A stretch of 64,000 nucleotides of DNA from Pseudorasbora parva (lineage: Eukaryota; Chordata; Actinopteri; Cypriniformes; Gobionidae): the NCBI RefSeq assembly GCF_024679245.1, contig NC_090172.1, forward strand, positions 3,393,946 through 3,457,945, written 5' to 3'. The translations under genes were made by a program, and so were the position numbers. Positions 1-12,500 of this stretch are shown one piece after another. Below the pieces are notes generated by a model. It had not been told where the DNA came from. It was given only the letters and a program-made list of their open reading frames with translations, and ran no database searches. Each line of letters begins with the position of its first letter. The first letter of the stretch is position 1.

Positions 1-244
1 GCTGCTGTCTCTTCTGGGTGTCGGCTGCTCACTGGTGGTCTCCCTCGGGCTTGAACTGCATGGTGGCTGAAGTTTGCACCAGGCTAGCGTCATCAGCGTC
101 CGGCATGATGTTGAGCTGTAATTTTTACTTGTTATTCATGTATTGTTATTTTTTCCCTTTGTTGCACTTTGAGATTCTTCGGAATGAAAAGTGCGTTATA
201 AATAAAATCTATTACTATTATTATTATTATTATTATTATTATTA
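1..244 (+). mobile_element. 3' tail of a non-LTR retrotransposon (L2/CR1-like) with (TTA)n
   Basis: GCACTTTGAGATTC ... AAAGTGCGTTATAAATAAAAT followed by (TTA)n is the typical short-repeat tail of fish L2-type LINEs. The upstream part lies left of the window. Confidence 0.65.
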
Positions 245-245
245 A

Positions 246-1565
246 ACTGTCATGTGGTTGGTTTTGACGTTGGCTGTCATTAGGCTATTATAATGTCATG
301 ATTTTTTTTATAAATTTAATTTGTCATTTACATGTCATTAAGTGTCAATACTATGTCAAATTATTTCATAACATTGTCATGAATATATTTCTTGACCTTA
401 ACTACAGTGGTACAAGTTGAATTTGTCATTAACATGTCATTAATTGTCAATACTCTGTCAAATTATTTTATAACATTGTCATGAATATATTTCTTGACCT
501 TAACTACAGTGGTACAAGTTGAATTTGTCATTAACATGTCATTAAGTGTCAATACTCTGTCAAATTATTTTATAACAGTGTCATGAATATTTAGCTTGAC
601 CTGAAATATGGCATCATAGAGGAAATCGTACAGAGTCATTAAATTAATTAGATTAATTATTAATAGAGTGGCATAGACATATACACCTATATGATGATGT
701 CTATGGTGGCACCACTGGTTATGTGTACGCTGTAACAGTTGTTGACAGAGCCTCAGTCAGGTTAGTTTGTTTAGGTGTTTAATGTCAATTTAGTTTGCAG
801 TAAGTAAAAACAATTCACAACAACGTTATTTTGGGTTTAATATACTTTATTTAAACTTTTGCTCACTCTTTAACGAATAGTTTGAGTTTATTCTTACCAT
901 TCCGTTTGTTATGGTGGAGTCTCGTGTGCTGGTGCACCGTCAAAAGGGGTTCGGGCGGAAACGTTGGCCCTATATATAATGTTCCGGCCTAGGCTCTAGC
1001 CGCAACCATTCCTTGTTCAGCCCGGGGTGGGGCTCTAAAGACTATTTCTCTTATTTTTATACATCGAAAGATAATTTATAACGTGAAGTCATTTGACAAA
1101 GTGTTATTTTTCTGTGTTTGTTTATGTGTGTATATGATGTTGATATATATATGTTTATTTTGTGTAATGGCCATTATTTGTGTACGTGTTTTCCCCTTTT
1201 TGCGTTAATTGGTGCTGGTCACCTGTGCATAAATTCATGCCTTGTGTTTTTAAGAGTCAGTTCTGTGAGAGGGCAGGTCTTAAAAATTAAATGATTGATT
1301 TTATTTCTCAAACTCCTTTTTATATTTTTAAGACATTTGAAATTGTCTATTATCTAACCTTCTGTTGAAGCTGGTGGAGCAAACTTAAAAAATAAAACAA
1401 AACATTGTGAACTGAAAAATATTAATAATGCTGTTATTAAAAAATAATTTGACAGCGTATTAACACCTAATTGCATTTTAATGACAAATTAAACTTGTGC
1501 CACTGAAAAAAATGTATGACATTATAATGGCCTCAGTCAACATCAAAACCAACCACATAACAGTT
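246..1565 (+). mobile_element. Long-TIR DNA element rich in TGTCAT motifs
   Basis: AAACTGTCATGTGGTTGGTTTTGAC at 245-269 recurs inverted at about 1540-1565, and the match extends about 50 bp inward. No transposase. It follows a LINE tail and (TTA)n. Confidence 0.65.
317..600 (+). repeat. 102-bp tandem repeat, about 2.8 copies
   Basis: GAATTTGTCATTAACATGTC recurs at 419 and 521 with a degenerate copy before, a period of 102 bp, inside the TGTCAT element. Confidence 0.85.
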
Positions 1566-2669
1566 TAAGGTTAACCCTATAAGCTAAGTAAGTTTCTTAA
1601 ATTTGATAATCTGTTATGTCATGTTTATGACAGGTTATGTTGTCTTGGTAATGTCAAGTTGTCATGACAAAGACACTGACAGGTTATGATGTATTGGTTT
1701 ATGTCAAGTTGTCATAACAAAGACAACTCCGAAATGTCATCATTGCATTAAAAATTACATAATTAAGCGAATGACACTTAATGACAGTTGTCATAAAGAT
1801 GCATAAAAACTCCTTCATATTCATGACACGTGTCATGTCATGATTATGAAGGTGTCATGTCAGTCTTATGCACACCCCTTCAAGTAAAGTGTTACTTTTA
1901 AAATTTATAACAAAATATCTGAGTTACTTTTTCAAATAAGTAATGTTGAGATAAGTCGTAAGTGTGAAGTCGTTGTGTGTAAACATGAAGGTTATTATAG
2001 TTCTAGCGTGCATTTACTAATCTCATTTGCACAAAAGCCTTTTTTGGCTCTCCTCAAAATTAATCAAATCTGTGAAATGCAAAATCAGAATACTAGGCAA
2101 ACCTCTAATAATTAAATATGTTAAATAAATCAAATATTTGTATGCATTCAATCTCACTTTATTGACCGACGTCTTGCTGCTGACCGTTAATGATTCAGTT
2201 AAACCATACGCAAAAAATACTTTAGATTGTGTTTTTATAGGGGAAATAAGTGTTACCTGAGGATTATTATCTACTTTTGGTGTCAAAGGGTCTTTACATT
2301 TGCTCAAAAATATAACTTTTTGTTATATAAAAAAACGTAAAAAAGTAACGCAAAAAAGTAATGTAACGCCTTACTTAAAAAAAAAAAAAAAGTAACTAAA
2401 TAACGCAATATTGTAATACATTACTTTTCAAGGTAACTTTCCCCAAAACTGATCTTAATCTTAATCTAAATAAATAATTTGGCTCTATAGGCCAGTTTAC
2501 ACCTGATCACTTCATGCATTTTCTATAATGGGATGGATAAGACTAGGTGTAAATACCCTCTGAAGCACTTTTGAAACAGATTTAAATTTAATCACTAAAA
2601 TAAAACACTTGAATTACATTGTTACACCAGTAGGTGCCAACTTGTGACTGTTAAAAATGCATTTGTCAT
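1566..2669. other. Non-coding repeat debris
   Basis: TGTCAT-rich sequence to about 1870 continues the preceding family, followed by an AAAGTAACGC-type low-complexity stretch (2330-2440). No exon or RNA gene recognised. Confidence 0.5.
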
Positions 2670-3770
2670 TGAATCATTCATTTAAGAGATTTGTTCAAAA
2701 GCACTGATTCATCCAGTAATTAAACAAAGGAAGTCTTTATGAGTGAATCATTGAATCTATCATCAAAGAGATTTGTTCAAAAGCACTGATTCATCCAGTA
2801 ATGAAACAAATGAAGTCTTTATGAGCGAGTCATTGAATCATTCACTCAAGAGATTCGTTCAAAAGCACTGACCCTGCGTCCCAATTCGCATACTATCCAT
2901 CCTAAATAGTATTCGAAAATAGAATTAGTATGTCCCAAATCATAGTATGTTGAAAAGAGTATTCCAAAGATTCCCGGATGGTTTACTATTTCCGGTCCGA
3001 ATTCACAGTATGGATCGATGGGCACTCTAACGGCTGATATTGCCCACAACCCATTGCGAGTTGGACGAGGATTCGATTAGAACTACAAACGCGGATAAAA
3101 AGCGTTAAAAAACTACAAACATGACGGATGTGCGAGTTCGACGGTTAAGTAGAGAAGTTTAGATAAAGGGGTTTGAGTGACCAACTATCAATATTTAACC
3201 TGACAAAAATATATTTATTCAGTGTTGTCACATTATATTTCACCCGCAGCAGCATTGAGAACTTTTGAAATTACACGTTTGGCCATTAACTTTTAAATGC
3301 ATCATTATATTTTTAAATACATGAGGAGAGTCTCTGCATTAAAGACACACACATGGCAGATCAACGAGCGGCTACATTTCTCTCTGATACGGTAGGAGAT
3401 TAAACTGAATGTGAAGGATTTGAACTGTGACGAATCTGACGATGATTGACAGGGCAGATAAACGGTGACGGGATGCACGTAACTAAGCCACAGAGTCCGT
3501 TAAAGATGGCGAAGTAGTATGTCCCGAAGCTTGCATACTTTTCTGCTACACACTCAAAAGTATATACTTTTTCTTCACAAAAAGAGTACATACTTTTAGG
3601 ACGTAGTATAAGTAGGCGAATTGGGACGCAGCATGATTCATCCAGTAATGAAACGAGTGAAGTCTTTATGAGCGAGTCATTGAATCATTCACTCAAGAGA
3701 TTCGTTCAAAAACACTGATTCATCCAGTAATGAAACGAGTGAAGTCTTTATGAGCGAGTCACTAAACCAA
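2670..3770 (+). repeat. 82-bp direct repeats interrupted by a DNA element
   Basis: AGAGATTTGTTCAAAAGCAC recurs at 2685, 2767 and 2849 (period 82), and the series resumes after 3634, about 4-5 copies in all. The interruption is the element at 2872-3633. Confidence 0.85.
2872..3633 (+). mobile_element. CTGCGTCCCAATTCGC terminal-repeat element
   Basis: Inverted ends CTGCGTCCCAATTCGC and GCGAATTGGGACGCAG. It splits one 82-bp repeat unit, with TGA on both sides (2869-2871, 3634-3636), so the insertion came after the tandem repeat. No transposase. Confidence 0.8.
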
Positions 3771-4054
3771 ACCCTTTATAGTAATAGTCATGTGCCCCAA
3801 CAAGTAAAGTCATAACATAACGATATCTTTATAAATCATTAGCTAATGATTAATTAAAGCAGACACTGGAAGTTGAAATGCATGGCTTTGACCCATTGTG
3901 ATAATTAACATGTTAATTTGCATTATTAATTAATATAATATGTTATTAAGGAGTTAATACATTATGACACATTTAACTAATAACAATTTATTGATTACTT
4001 AATCTATTAATCATGATGAATTTTCATTAGTCGCTGATGCAGTAATCATTAAAT

Positions 4055-4409
4055 TGTCACATCTGTTCAGTGTCTGGCACTCTGTGGGACTTTTATGTTG
4101 ACGGTATCTGTGTATTGTTCTGTGTCCTGTTTCCTGTGGAGTTTGTAGTTCTTGTAGTTTTTTATGTTGATTAGTTTTCCCAGGTGTTTCCCATTTATCA
4201 CTCCCCTTGTTATCTTGTTAGCCTTGTTCCCTGGTGTGTATTTATACCTCTGTGATTCAGTTGTTCTTAGTTCTCTGTTCCCTGTGTTTTCTTTTCGTTT
4301 GCTCAGTGTTATTTTGTTCCTGATTTTTGATTGTTTTGGTTATTAAATTTCCCCTGCATTTGGATCCTGCTTCTCTGCCTGCCGTCTGTTTATTCCCCGT
4401 TCCGTGACA
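4055..4409 (+). repeat. 5' LTR of the short LTR element
   Basis: 355 bp, TG...CA ends, near-identical to 5859-6201. Confidence 0.9.
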
Positions 4410-4410
4410 G

Positions 4411-4680
4411 AATGACAGACCTACTTATGGATCCAGCGGGGAGATTAGTGCGGCTCCAGAAAGGAGAGCTCAGCACCAAGGACTTTGTGTTCGAGTTCAT
4501 CAAGTTGGCTCGTCTGACTCAGATGGGCGAGGCATGCCTGATGATCCTCTTTTGGAGGGGATTGTCAGAGCCCCATGCCTGACTGGGATCCTGATGGGTC
4601 TTTGGAAAGCTACGCGGCTCATGCTCTGAAGCTATGGGACTGGATGGCGGGATTCACCAAGTCAGAGATCCCGGTGGCCA
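4411..4680 (+). pseudogene. gag-like remnant of the LTR element
   Basis: A frame from 4411 encodes MTDLLMDPAGRL...FWRGLSEPHA, then stops at 4580. The match continues in another frame from 4575 (MPDWDPDGSLESYAAHALKL). The residue pattern resembles Ty3/gypsy-type fish gag proteins broken by a frameshift. Downstream the sequence becomes low-complexity Val/Pro-rich repeats (4680-4925). Confidence 0.55.
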
Positions 4681-5107
4681 GGGTCTCGGTGGAGGAGGTC
4701 CCATGTCCAGTGGTCCCGAGTCCAGTGGCTCCTGTGCCGGTGATCCCTGTGCCGGTGGTCCCAGTTCGGGTGATCCCAGTTCCCATGGTCAGGCGGACCC
4801 TGTGCTGGTGGTCCCAGTTTGGGTGGTCCCAGTTCCCGTGGGTCGTGGTCAGGCGGACCCTGTGCTGGTGGTCCCAGTTTCCGGTGGTCTCTCTGCCAGT
4901 GGATCATGTTCCGGTGGTCCCGAGTCTGGAGATCCTGAGTCCTGACACAGCCAGGAGGGCTGTGCTGGGCTTCTTTGTGGCAGCAGTACCACTTGCTTGG
5001 GAGAAACACAGGACCTCCTCTGGAGACTCAGGGCTTGTTTCTGAGCAGCCTGCGGTAGTCTTGGAGGAGTGTCCTGAGCTGCCCAAGTGCATTCCCTTGC
5101 CGTGGCT

Positions 5108-5592
5108 GGCCCGAGCCCAGAGTCCGGAGAGGTCTCCGGCCCGAGCACAGAGTCCGGAGAGGTCTCCGGCCCGAGCACAGAGTCCGGAGAGGGCTCCGGC
5201 CCGAGCACAGAGTCCGGAGAGGGCTCCGGCCCGAGCACAGAGTCCGGAGAGGGCTCCGGCTCGAGCACAGAGTCCGGAGAGGGCTCCGGCCCGAGCACAG
5301 AGTCCGGAGAGGGCTCCGGCCCGAGCACAGAGTCCGGAGAGGGCTCCGGCCCGAGCACAGAGTCCGGAGAGGGCTCCGGCCCGAGCACAGAGTCCGGAGA
5401 GGGCTCCGGCCCGAGCACAGAGTCCGGAGAGGGCTCCGGCCCGAGCACAGAGTCCGGAGAGGGCTCCGGCCCGAGCACAGAGTCCGGAGAGGGCTCCAGG
5501 CCCCAGCACAGAGTCCGGAGAGGGCTCCAGGCCCCAGCACAGAGTCCGGAGAGGGCTCCGGCCCCAGCACAGAGTCCGGAGAGGGCACAAGC
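5108..5592 (+). repeat. 30-bp minisatellite inside the LTR element
   Basis: About 16 near-perfect 30-bp units (ccgagcacagagtccggaga plus 10 bases). Because 30 is a multiple of three, several frames on both strands stay open through it; the long ORFs here are artefacts of the repeat. Confidence 0.95.
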
Positions 5593-5858
5593 TGACTTCC
5601 AGTCTGTGCCCCAGCCCAGCGGCCTGCTGTATGCACAGACCTATGACCAGCCTGTGCCGCCCTGGCCTCCTGAACTGTTTGGGCTGCCCTGGCCTGTCCC
5701 TCCAGTCCCGCCTGATCTGCCCCAGGTCCCCATCTCGCTACCAGTGTCCGCTCCTGACCCTCCATCCCTCCCCCTGTTCCGCCGCCGCTTCCCCTCCCTC
5801 CGTGACTGGTTCTGGAGTGTCTGGAAGCCACTCCTTTGGTGGCGGGGGGTGTAGGTAA

Positions 5859-6201
5859 TGTCACATCTGTTCAGTGTCTGGCACTCTGTGGGACTTTTAT
5901 GTTGACGGTATCTGTGTATTGTTCTGTGTCCTGTTTCCTGTGGAGTTTGTAGTTCTTGTAGTTTTTTATGTTGATTAGTTAGGTGTTTCCCATTTACCAC
6001 TCCCCTTGTTATCTTGTTAGCCTTGTTCCCTGGTGTGTATTTATACCTCTGTGATTCAGTTGTTCTCTGTTCCCCGTGTTTTCTTTTCATTTGCTCAGTG
6101 TTATTTTGTTCCTGATTTTTGATTGTTTTGGTTATTAAATTTCTCCTTCATTTGGATCCTGCTCCTCTGCCTGCCGTCTGTTTATTCCTCGTTACGTGAC
6201 A
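5859..6201 (+). repeat. 3' LTR of the short LTR element
   Basis: 343 bp copy of the 5' LTR, lacking short segments near 5980 and 6065. Confidence 0.9.
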
Positions 6202-6417
6202 TAAATGGGTTAGTTCACCATTAGTAATACATTAACTGATGATTATTTGTGCATTAATTAAGCATGAATTAATGCCTATTAGTGCGCCCGTATTGTAAAG
6301 TGTTACCATAAAGTGTAACCGAAGTGACAGACAAACACTGCAACTGCAACCGAGATAACGTATGTGTATTTATAATTGTATAGTTTCTAATAACCATGAA
6401 ATAATCTGTTGTTATAG

Positions 6418-6568
6418 ATATAATGGAAGCCTTTGAGCAACATAAAACAGCCAGTCTGATTGGAGTGGAAGGTGGACATTCGATCGACAGCAGTTTGGGG
6501 ACTCTGCGCATTATGTACCAGCTGGGCGTCCGATATCTCACACTCACACACAGCTGCAACACACCCTG
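6418..6568 (+). CDS. dpep1: dpep1-like exon a (Glu metal ligand)
   Basis: First recognisable exon in the window. It follows acceptor ...gttatag and ends at CCCTG|GTGAGT. It starts in phase 2 (two bases complete a split codon), so an upstream exon is required. It encodes about 49 residues including the GVEGGHS metal-bridging Glu motif and [11 protein letters not shown]. Confidence 0.85.
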
Positions 6569-9500
6569 GTGAGTGTATACACTCGAGCATTCACCTCACA
6601 CACACTAGCGCTTGATGTTAGAAGATAACCTGAGAAGACCAGAGGCGGATTTTTACTGTCCAAGTCATTTTGTTTTTCAAGTATATGTACTTTATCATTG
6701 TTCTTATTTGGAAAACTTTAAATTCACAACATTCAAAAACATAATTTTTTAAATTGTAAAAAGTACAAATAAAGTAAAGGTTTTCCAAAGAGACCAATGA
6801 TAAAGTACATAATAAAACAGATTCACTCAAAAAATGATTCAGGCCCTTCTGTAAAAAAATATATGTTCAATAAATTATGACAACATATGTTTTTACATTG
6901 TTTTAACTGATCAAACTTTTTTTATTAGTTATACAAGATCAAGTACTGCAAAAGTTCAAAATTTGCCTTTTTTACAGTGTAGATAAGACACATTTAAATG
7001 ATGTTTACTTTACTTAATTAAACTAAGTTGTGTCAAAATTAGATATGTTTGTGTTCAATCAACCTAATATATTTAAAACTGAAGTTTTCTTAATTAATTT
7101 GTGTTAAAACTACATGAAATATTTGTGCTGACATAACTAACTGGGCCGTGGATCTGTAGTTCCCAGCATGCTTTGCAAGGGACTGCGCTAGGAGAGAGAA
7201 TGTATTGATTAAAGTGTTATTTTATGTGTTTTTCAGTGAAGGGAAAGATTAAGTTTTAGTGCTAGTGTTTAATGTTCAGTTATGTTGGACATTGAGGAGT
7301 TTCTGTAATTTTGTGGTTAGCATTATGCAGAAGAGTGTGTGTGTGTTTAGGCTGTGGGCACTTATACAAATTTCTGCTCTTAATTAAATATTTTTAGTTT
7401 GTCCAATGAGTTATTTTATTTGTATAAATATGCTTGTTGTTATTTAAAAGTTTTAAAGGCAAATTAAATTGAGAACAGTGTTCACGTTACATAATAAACT
7501 TTTATAAATTGAACATAACACCATTAAGTAAACGGCACATATAAATATTATGTAACAGTGACAAATTAAAATGGTTTGTATTTACTCAAAGAAATTGTGT
7601 CAGCTTTACTTAAATTTCTTATTACTTAAATAATATAACTAAATTATTTGCAAAAATTGCTCAATATAGTTGTGTGCAACCATTTGACGCATATTTTTTA
7701 AGTAAATTCAACACGTCATTTTTTGAGTGTAGACTTACATTAAAGGGGGGGTGAAATGCTGTTTCATGCATACTGAGCTTTTTACGCTGTTAAAGACTTG
7801 GATTCCCATCCTAAACATAGACAACGTTTCAAAAACTAATGTTGGCCGTTTGATGGAGTATTTCTGTGTCAGAAATACTCTTTCCGGTTTCTCACAAGTT
7901 TCGGAGAGTTTTTTCCGAGTATGGGTCGGCTTGACGATAATAAGAGCGGAAGGTCCTTGTATGGGCCGTACGGCTCTTCTCCCGGTAGGGTGCGCGCGTG
8001 TGACTAGAGCGAGAGAGGAAATGCACGCTGTAAACACTCTCAGGTGCAGATCCAGTCGTCCGTGAACACTTATGTCGCGCGCCGCGCTCCACTTTATTCC
8101 TATGGGTGACGTCGAGCGACTTCAACGCTTAAGCACAGCATTCTGGGAAGGCAGCGCTGCATTTGAACCGATTTGAACGCAGAAATGACGGGAAGCTTCA
8201 CAACATCGCTTCAGTCGCGTCTCAAAGTGGATCTCCACGGTCACTGCTGTCAGGACTTTACCAAATCATACCAAAGAAGTGTGTTTTTGACAGAGCGGTC
8301 CCAGCGATAAAGGTTCGGTCCTGCTTTGGAAGCAGCCGGTGAGTAAAACTGCTTCAGATGTCTGTGCTGTCGGCTATCGTCGCGTGAGTAAACACCAGTA
8401 AACGACACGATCGCGTGCTTCGTCATTCAAATGTGCTAACGGTTACTCCATTGCTGTTCTCTGTATAACGTTACACTAGTCTGACGTGCAAAACCGTTTT
8501 GCTTGCTACTGCTAAGGTTTAGTCGCATACAATAGTCCATAAACCGAATCATGTCCTCATAAACTGAGAGTAAAGACACACAAATGTTGACAGGCAACTA
8601 AATACAGTCCATACCACAGAGACGGACGTCCTGCTGCTGCTGCTTCTCCTGTTCAATTTATTTCAGCCTCCGAATGATTCTGGATCATTATCTGTATTAG
8701 CTGAGATAGCCATGGGTTTCTCCACGCTTGAGGACGTCACCGCTTTGCGCGCTCGTCATTCTTTAGCTCCGCCCACTCGATACGCCTCCAGCCGCTCGTT
8801 TTTTTCCGGAAAGACTCGGTACAGCCCATATTTCTTTAATAAATATAATAAAACTAAAGACTTTTCGGAGATATGAAGGATGCAATACTACTCTATAGGT
8901 ACTCAAGATTGACATGAGATTTACTGAAACTGAGTGTTTCACCCCCCCCCCCTTTTAAACATGTACTTTATACTTTTACTCAAGTAAAATATTTAAAGTT
9001 TTACTTGAGTACAAGTAAGAAAGTACTACATTTTTAGTGTAATTAAGTATTAAAGGTAAGAAAACAACAACTTTTATTCATGAAATGTAGTGCAGTAAAA
9101 AGTATGACATTATATATTATGCGTTGGAATGCAGTGAAGTAAACGTTTTCTAAAGAAAAACACTGAGAAAGTATATACTTAAAGGGGGGGTGAAATGCTG
9201 TTTCATGCATACTGATCTTTTTACACTGTTAAAGACTTGGAATCCCATTCTAAACATAGACAAAGTTTCAAAAGTTAAGGTGGACGTTTGATGGGAGTAT
9301 TTCTTTGTCAAAAATACTACTTCCGGTTAGTCATACATTTCGGCAAGTTTTTTGAGATCATGCGTCCCCTTTGACGTTAATGGGGGCGGAATTTCCTTGT
9401 ATGGGCCTTACGGACAATTCTACCGGAAGAGCGTGAGAGAGAGAGAGGGAGAGAGCGAAAGTAACAGGCTACGCCCATCAAAGCGCTGGCTCGTAGGATG

Positions 9501-12500
9501 CTGGACAGGTGATGTGACTTCAAGAAATTAACAATGTCACCAAAAAAGTGCGTTTTTGGTTGCCAGACCAAGACAGTCCTGCACAGATTCCCCAAAAACC
9601 CCGCGTTAAGGCAACAGTGGATGTAATTTGCTTTTCCGGATCAGCAACTGAGTTGCGCGAATGTTTATATCTGTTCGCTGCATTTCGGTGCCGACTGTTT
9701 CATAAACAAGGCCCAGCTCGACGCCGGATTTTCCAATCGCCTAATGCTGAAGGATGGAGCAGTCCCAACGTTAGAAGGGTGAGTGAGACTGCTTTTAGTC
9801 CGCTTACTGTCTACACAAACCACGCGTAAACACACAAACACACGTGCACAACTGCACTTCCCACATGTACACCTTCAAAGACAAAAATACGACGATATAA
9901 TTCAAGTATAAATATGTAAATAACACAAGCCGCTAAGCATATTATATAGTTAGTGTATAACTTGTACCACATAGAGACGTCCTGCTCTAGCCGTTTTTGC
10001 TGCTGCTCCTGTTCAACTGCAGCCTCTGGGTCTGATTCCGGATCATAGATGTATGGCTGTATCTGATTAAAAGCCATATTTTTATTTTGAATAAAGTTTT
10101 TTCCCGCTGTTAGGGATGACACAGCTTTACGACGCACTCGACTCAACACAATAGCAGCAGCGAGCACACGTCATTATTTAGCTCCGCTCACACGACACGC
10201 CCCCACCCGCTCGGCTTTTTTCGGAAAGACTCGGAACAGCGCATCTTTCTTATATAATTATTAAAAAAATAAAGACTTTTCGGAGATATGCAGGATGCAA
10301 TGCTACTGTATAGGTACTCAAGATTGACATGACACTGACTGAAACTGAGTGTTTCACCCCCCCTTTAAAAATGTACTTGAGTGGAAAGTAAAAATACTCC
10401 ACTACTGTCCGCGAAACCATGCAGTCTCGTCTGAAAGGCACATACTGGTTGTTCCTGCGAGGTGAGGAAACTTAGTTCACATAAACCTGTCCGGGAAATG
10501 TGCCAGAGGAGCTTCCTTAATTTTGACACACACACCCACAACAGTTTTTGTTTGTTTTTTTCTCCACATCGGTAACACTTTATTTTAAGGTTCAGTTATT
10601 AAATATTAACTAGTTGCTTATTATCATGCATATTACTAGGATATTGTCTGTTTATTAGCACTTATAAAGCACATATTAATGCCTTATTCTGCATGAGCTT
10701 ATTCTACAGCCCTTTATCCGACCCAATACCTAAACTTAAATGCTACAAAAACTACCTTACTAACTATTAATAAGCAGTAAATTAGGAGTTTATTGAGGGA
10801 AAAGGTCATAGTTAATAAGTGTTCCCCATAATAAAGTGTTACCTCTGAATTTTATGGGAAATGCCAGGCTTGTTCTTCAACTCTTACCAGCATTTGCTTA
10901 CAGACTCATATTTCATTTAGAAAGAGAGTGGCGGTTGAAATGGTGGAACCAGCTCCACCTGGTTTCTGAAGAAAGCCTCATTAGTTCACGTGCCCATCCT
11001 TTCCCTTTACAGTACTTTTCTCTCGCTTCCTTCTAGGTCAGACAACTGGCTGGTGGACACGGGATCTGAGCCTGTGGAGCATAATGGCTTGTCTGATTTC
11101 GGCAAGGTTAGACACACGTAGAAATGCTTTTATGTCAACTAAAGCAAAAATTATACTTTGGACTTAAATAAAAAAGCCAGTTACTTTTTCTTAAAGTGTC
11201 CCTATTATGCTATTAAAGGTTCCTTTTTTTCAGTCTCCTACATTAGATTTACATGCACTCTAAAGAATTCTGTCTGAGTTGAAAAACAACCCAATGTTGG
11301 GTCAAATATGGACTAACCCAGCAGTTGGGTTGTTTTAACCCAGCGATTGGGTTGTCTTAAGCAAATATTTAACCCAGCCGCAGGATTAAAACAACTAAAT
11401 CGCTGGGTTAAAACAACCCAATTGTTTTTTAGAGCAATTTTTTAGAGTGTGCATAAAAGGTCAAAAAACATTACAATTTTCTCATAATACACTGTAAAAA
11501 AAAAAAAAAAAAAAAAAAAAACAATCATGTCGCCAATTGAAAATGTTCTAGTGACGTAGTTGGCCAAAATGAGTTTCTGTGAATTGATGCAATTAAATGC
11601 ACAGAAATTCAATTTGGCCAAATTAAAAATTTAGATGTGATCAGTCACTAGAAAATTTGGACCTGATTTTTTTTTTTACAGTGTACATTGCACATCACCC
11701 TACACTCTAAAAAATGTTGGGTTGTTTTAACCCAATTTTGGGTCAAATATGGACTAACCCAGCAATTGGGTTGTTAATCCTGCGGTTGGGTTAAATATTT
11801 ACTTAAGACAACACAATCGCTGGGTTAGTCCATATTTGACCCAACATTGGGTTGTTTTTTACCCAGATTTTTTTTAAGTGTATTTCTTTAACCCTATAAA
11901 GCCTACAGAATCATATTTCAAAGGACTTCAAATTGTCAATTATACTTACACAATCTACAACATGCTTCCTGTAGTCTAATTTATAGTTCGTAATTTACAG
12001 TAAACGTAGAAATTATTTTTATATTGTTGGTAATATTTTAAGATAAACTGGGATGTAGCAACTTTTGTTTACTTGATTATGCATATGCATTTTTTTCTGA
12101 AAAATCATGCGAGGAAATGTGAGTATCAAATATGATCAAACAGGTTTTTGAGGATGGTTTATTTGTTCATCTCTAAAAGCTCAATCATCTTTGTATTGCA
12201 TTGAATTATGTGCTTTGCACCCACAATAAAGACTACAGAGCTTTGATCATAAAACTAAGAACATCATTTATTAAGACATATTATTGGGAGATTAATGTGT
12301 GAGAGAGTGACAACTAACTGATATGAATTAAAGATGCCTTGATTGCTTCTATTGCTCTCCTCATTTTTAAGTCACTTTGGATAAAAGTGCTCACTAAAGA
12401 AATAAATGTGAATGTAAAAATCTCATTTTCATCAACAACTGCACAAAATTGCATATTTTTGCTCAGTTTATGCCTGGGGTGTTATTTTATATTCTCCATT

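Larger units (their letters stand above)
4055..6201 (+). mobile_element. Short LTR retrotransposon with TAAAT target duplication
   Basis: LTRs 4055-4409 and 5859-6201 both start TGTCACATCTG and end GTGACA. The element is flanked by TAAAT on both sides (4050-4054 and 6202-6206), a 5-bp target duplication. The 3' LTR differs by small deletions and a few substitutions. A G-rich stretch before the 3' LTR (5841-5856) can serve as the polypurine tract. No pol is visible in the 1.45-kb interior, so it depended on another element. Confidence 0.9.

Noticed and set aside
4575..5864. Long overlapping ORFs on both strands over the 30-bp minisatellite
   Set aside because: The repeat length is a multiple of three, so several frames stay open; only the short gag-like start has residue-level support.
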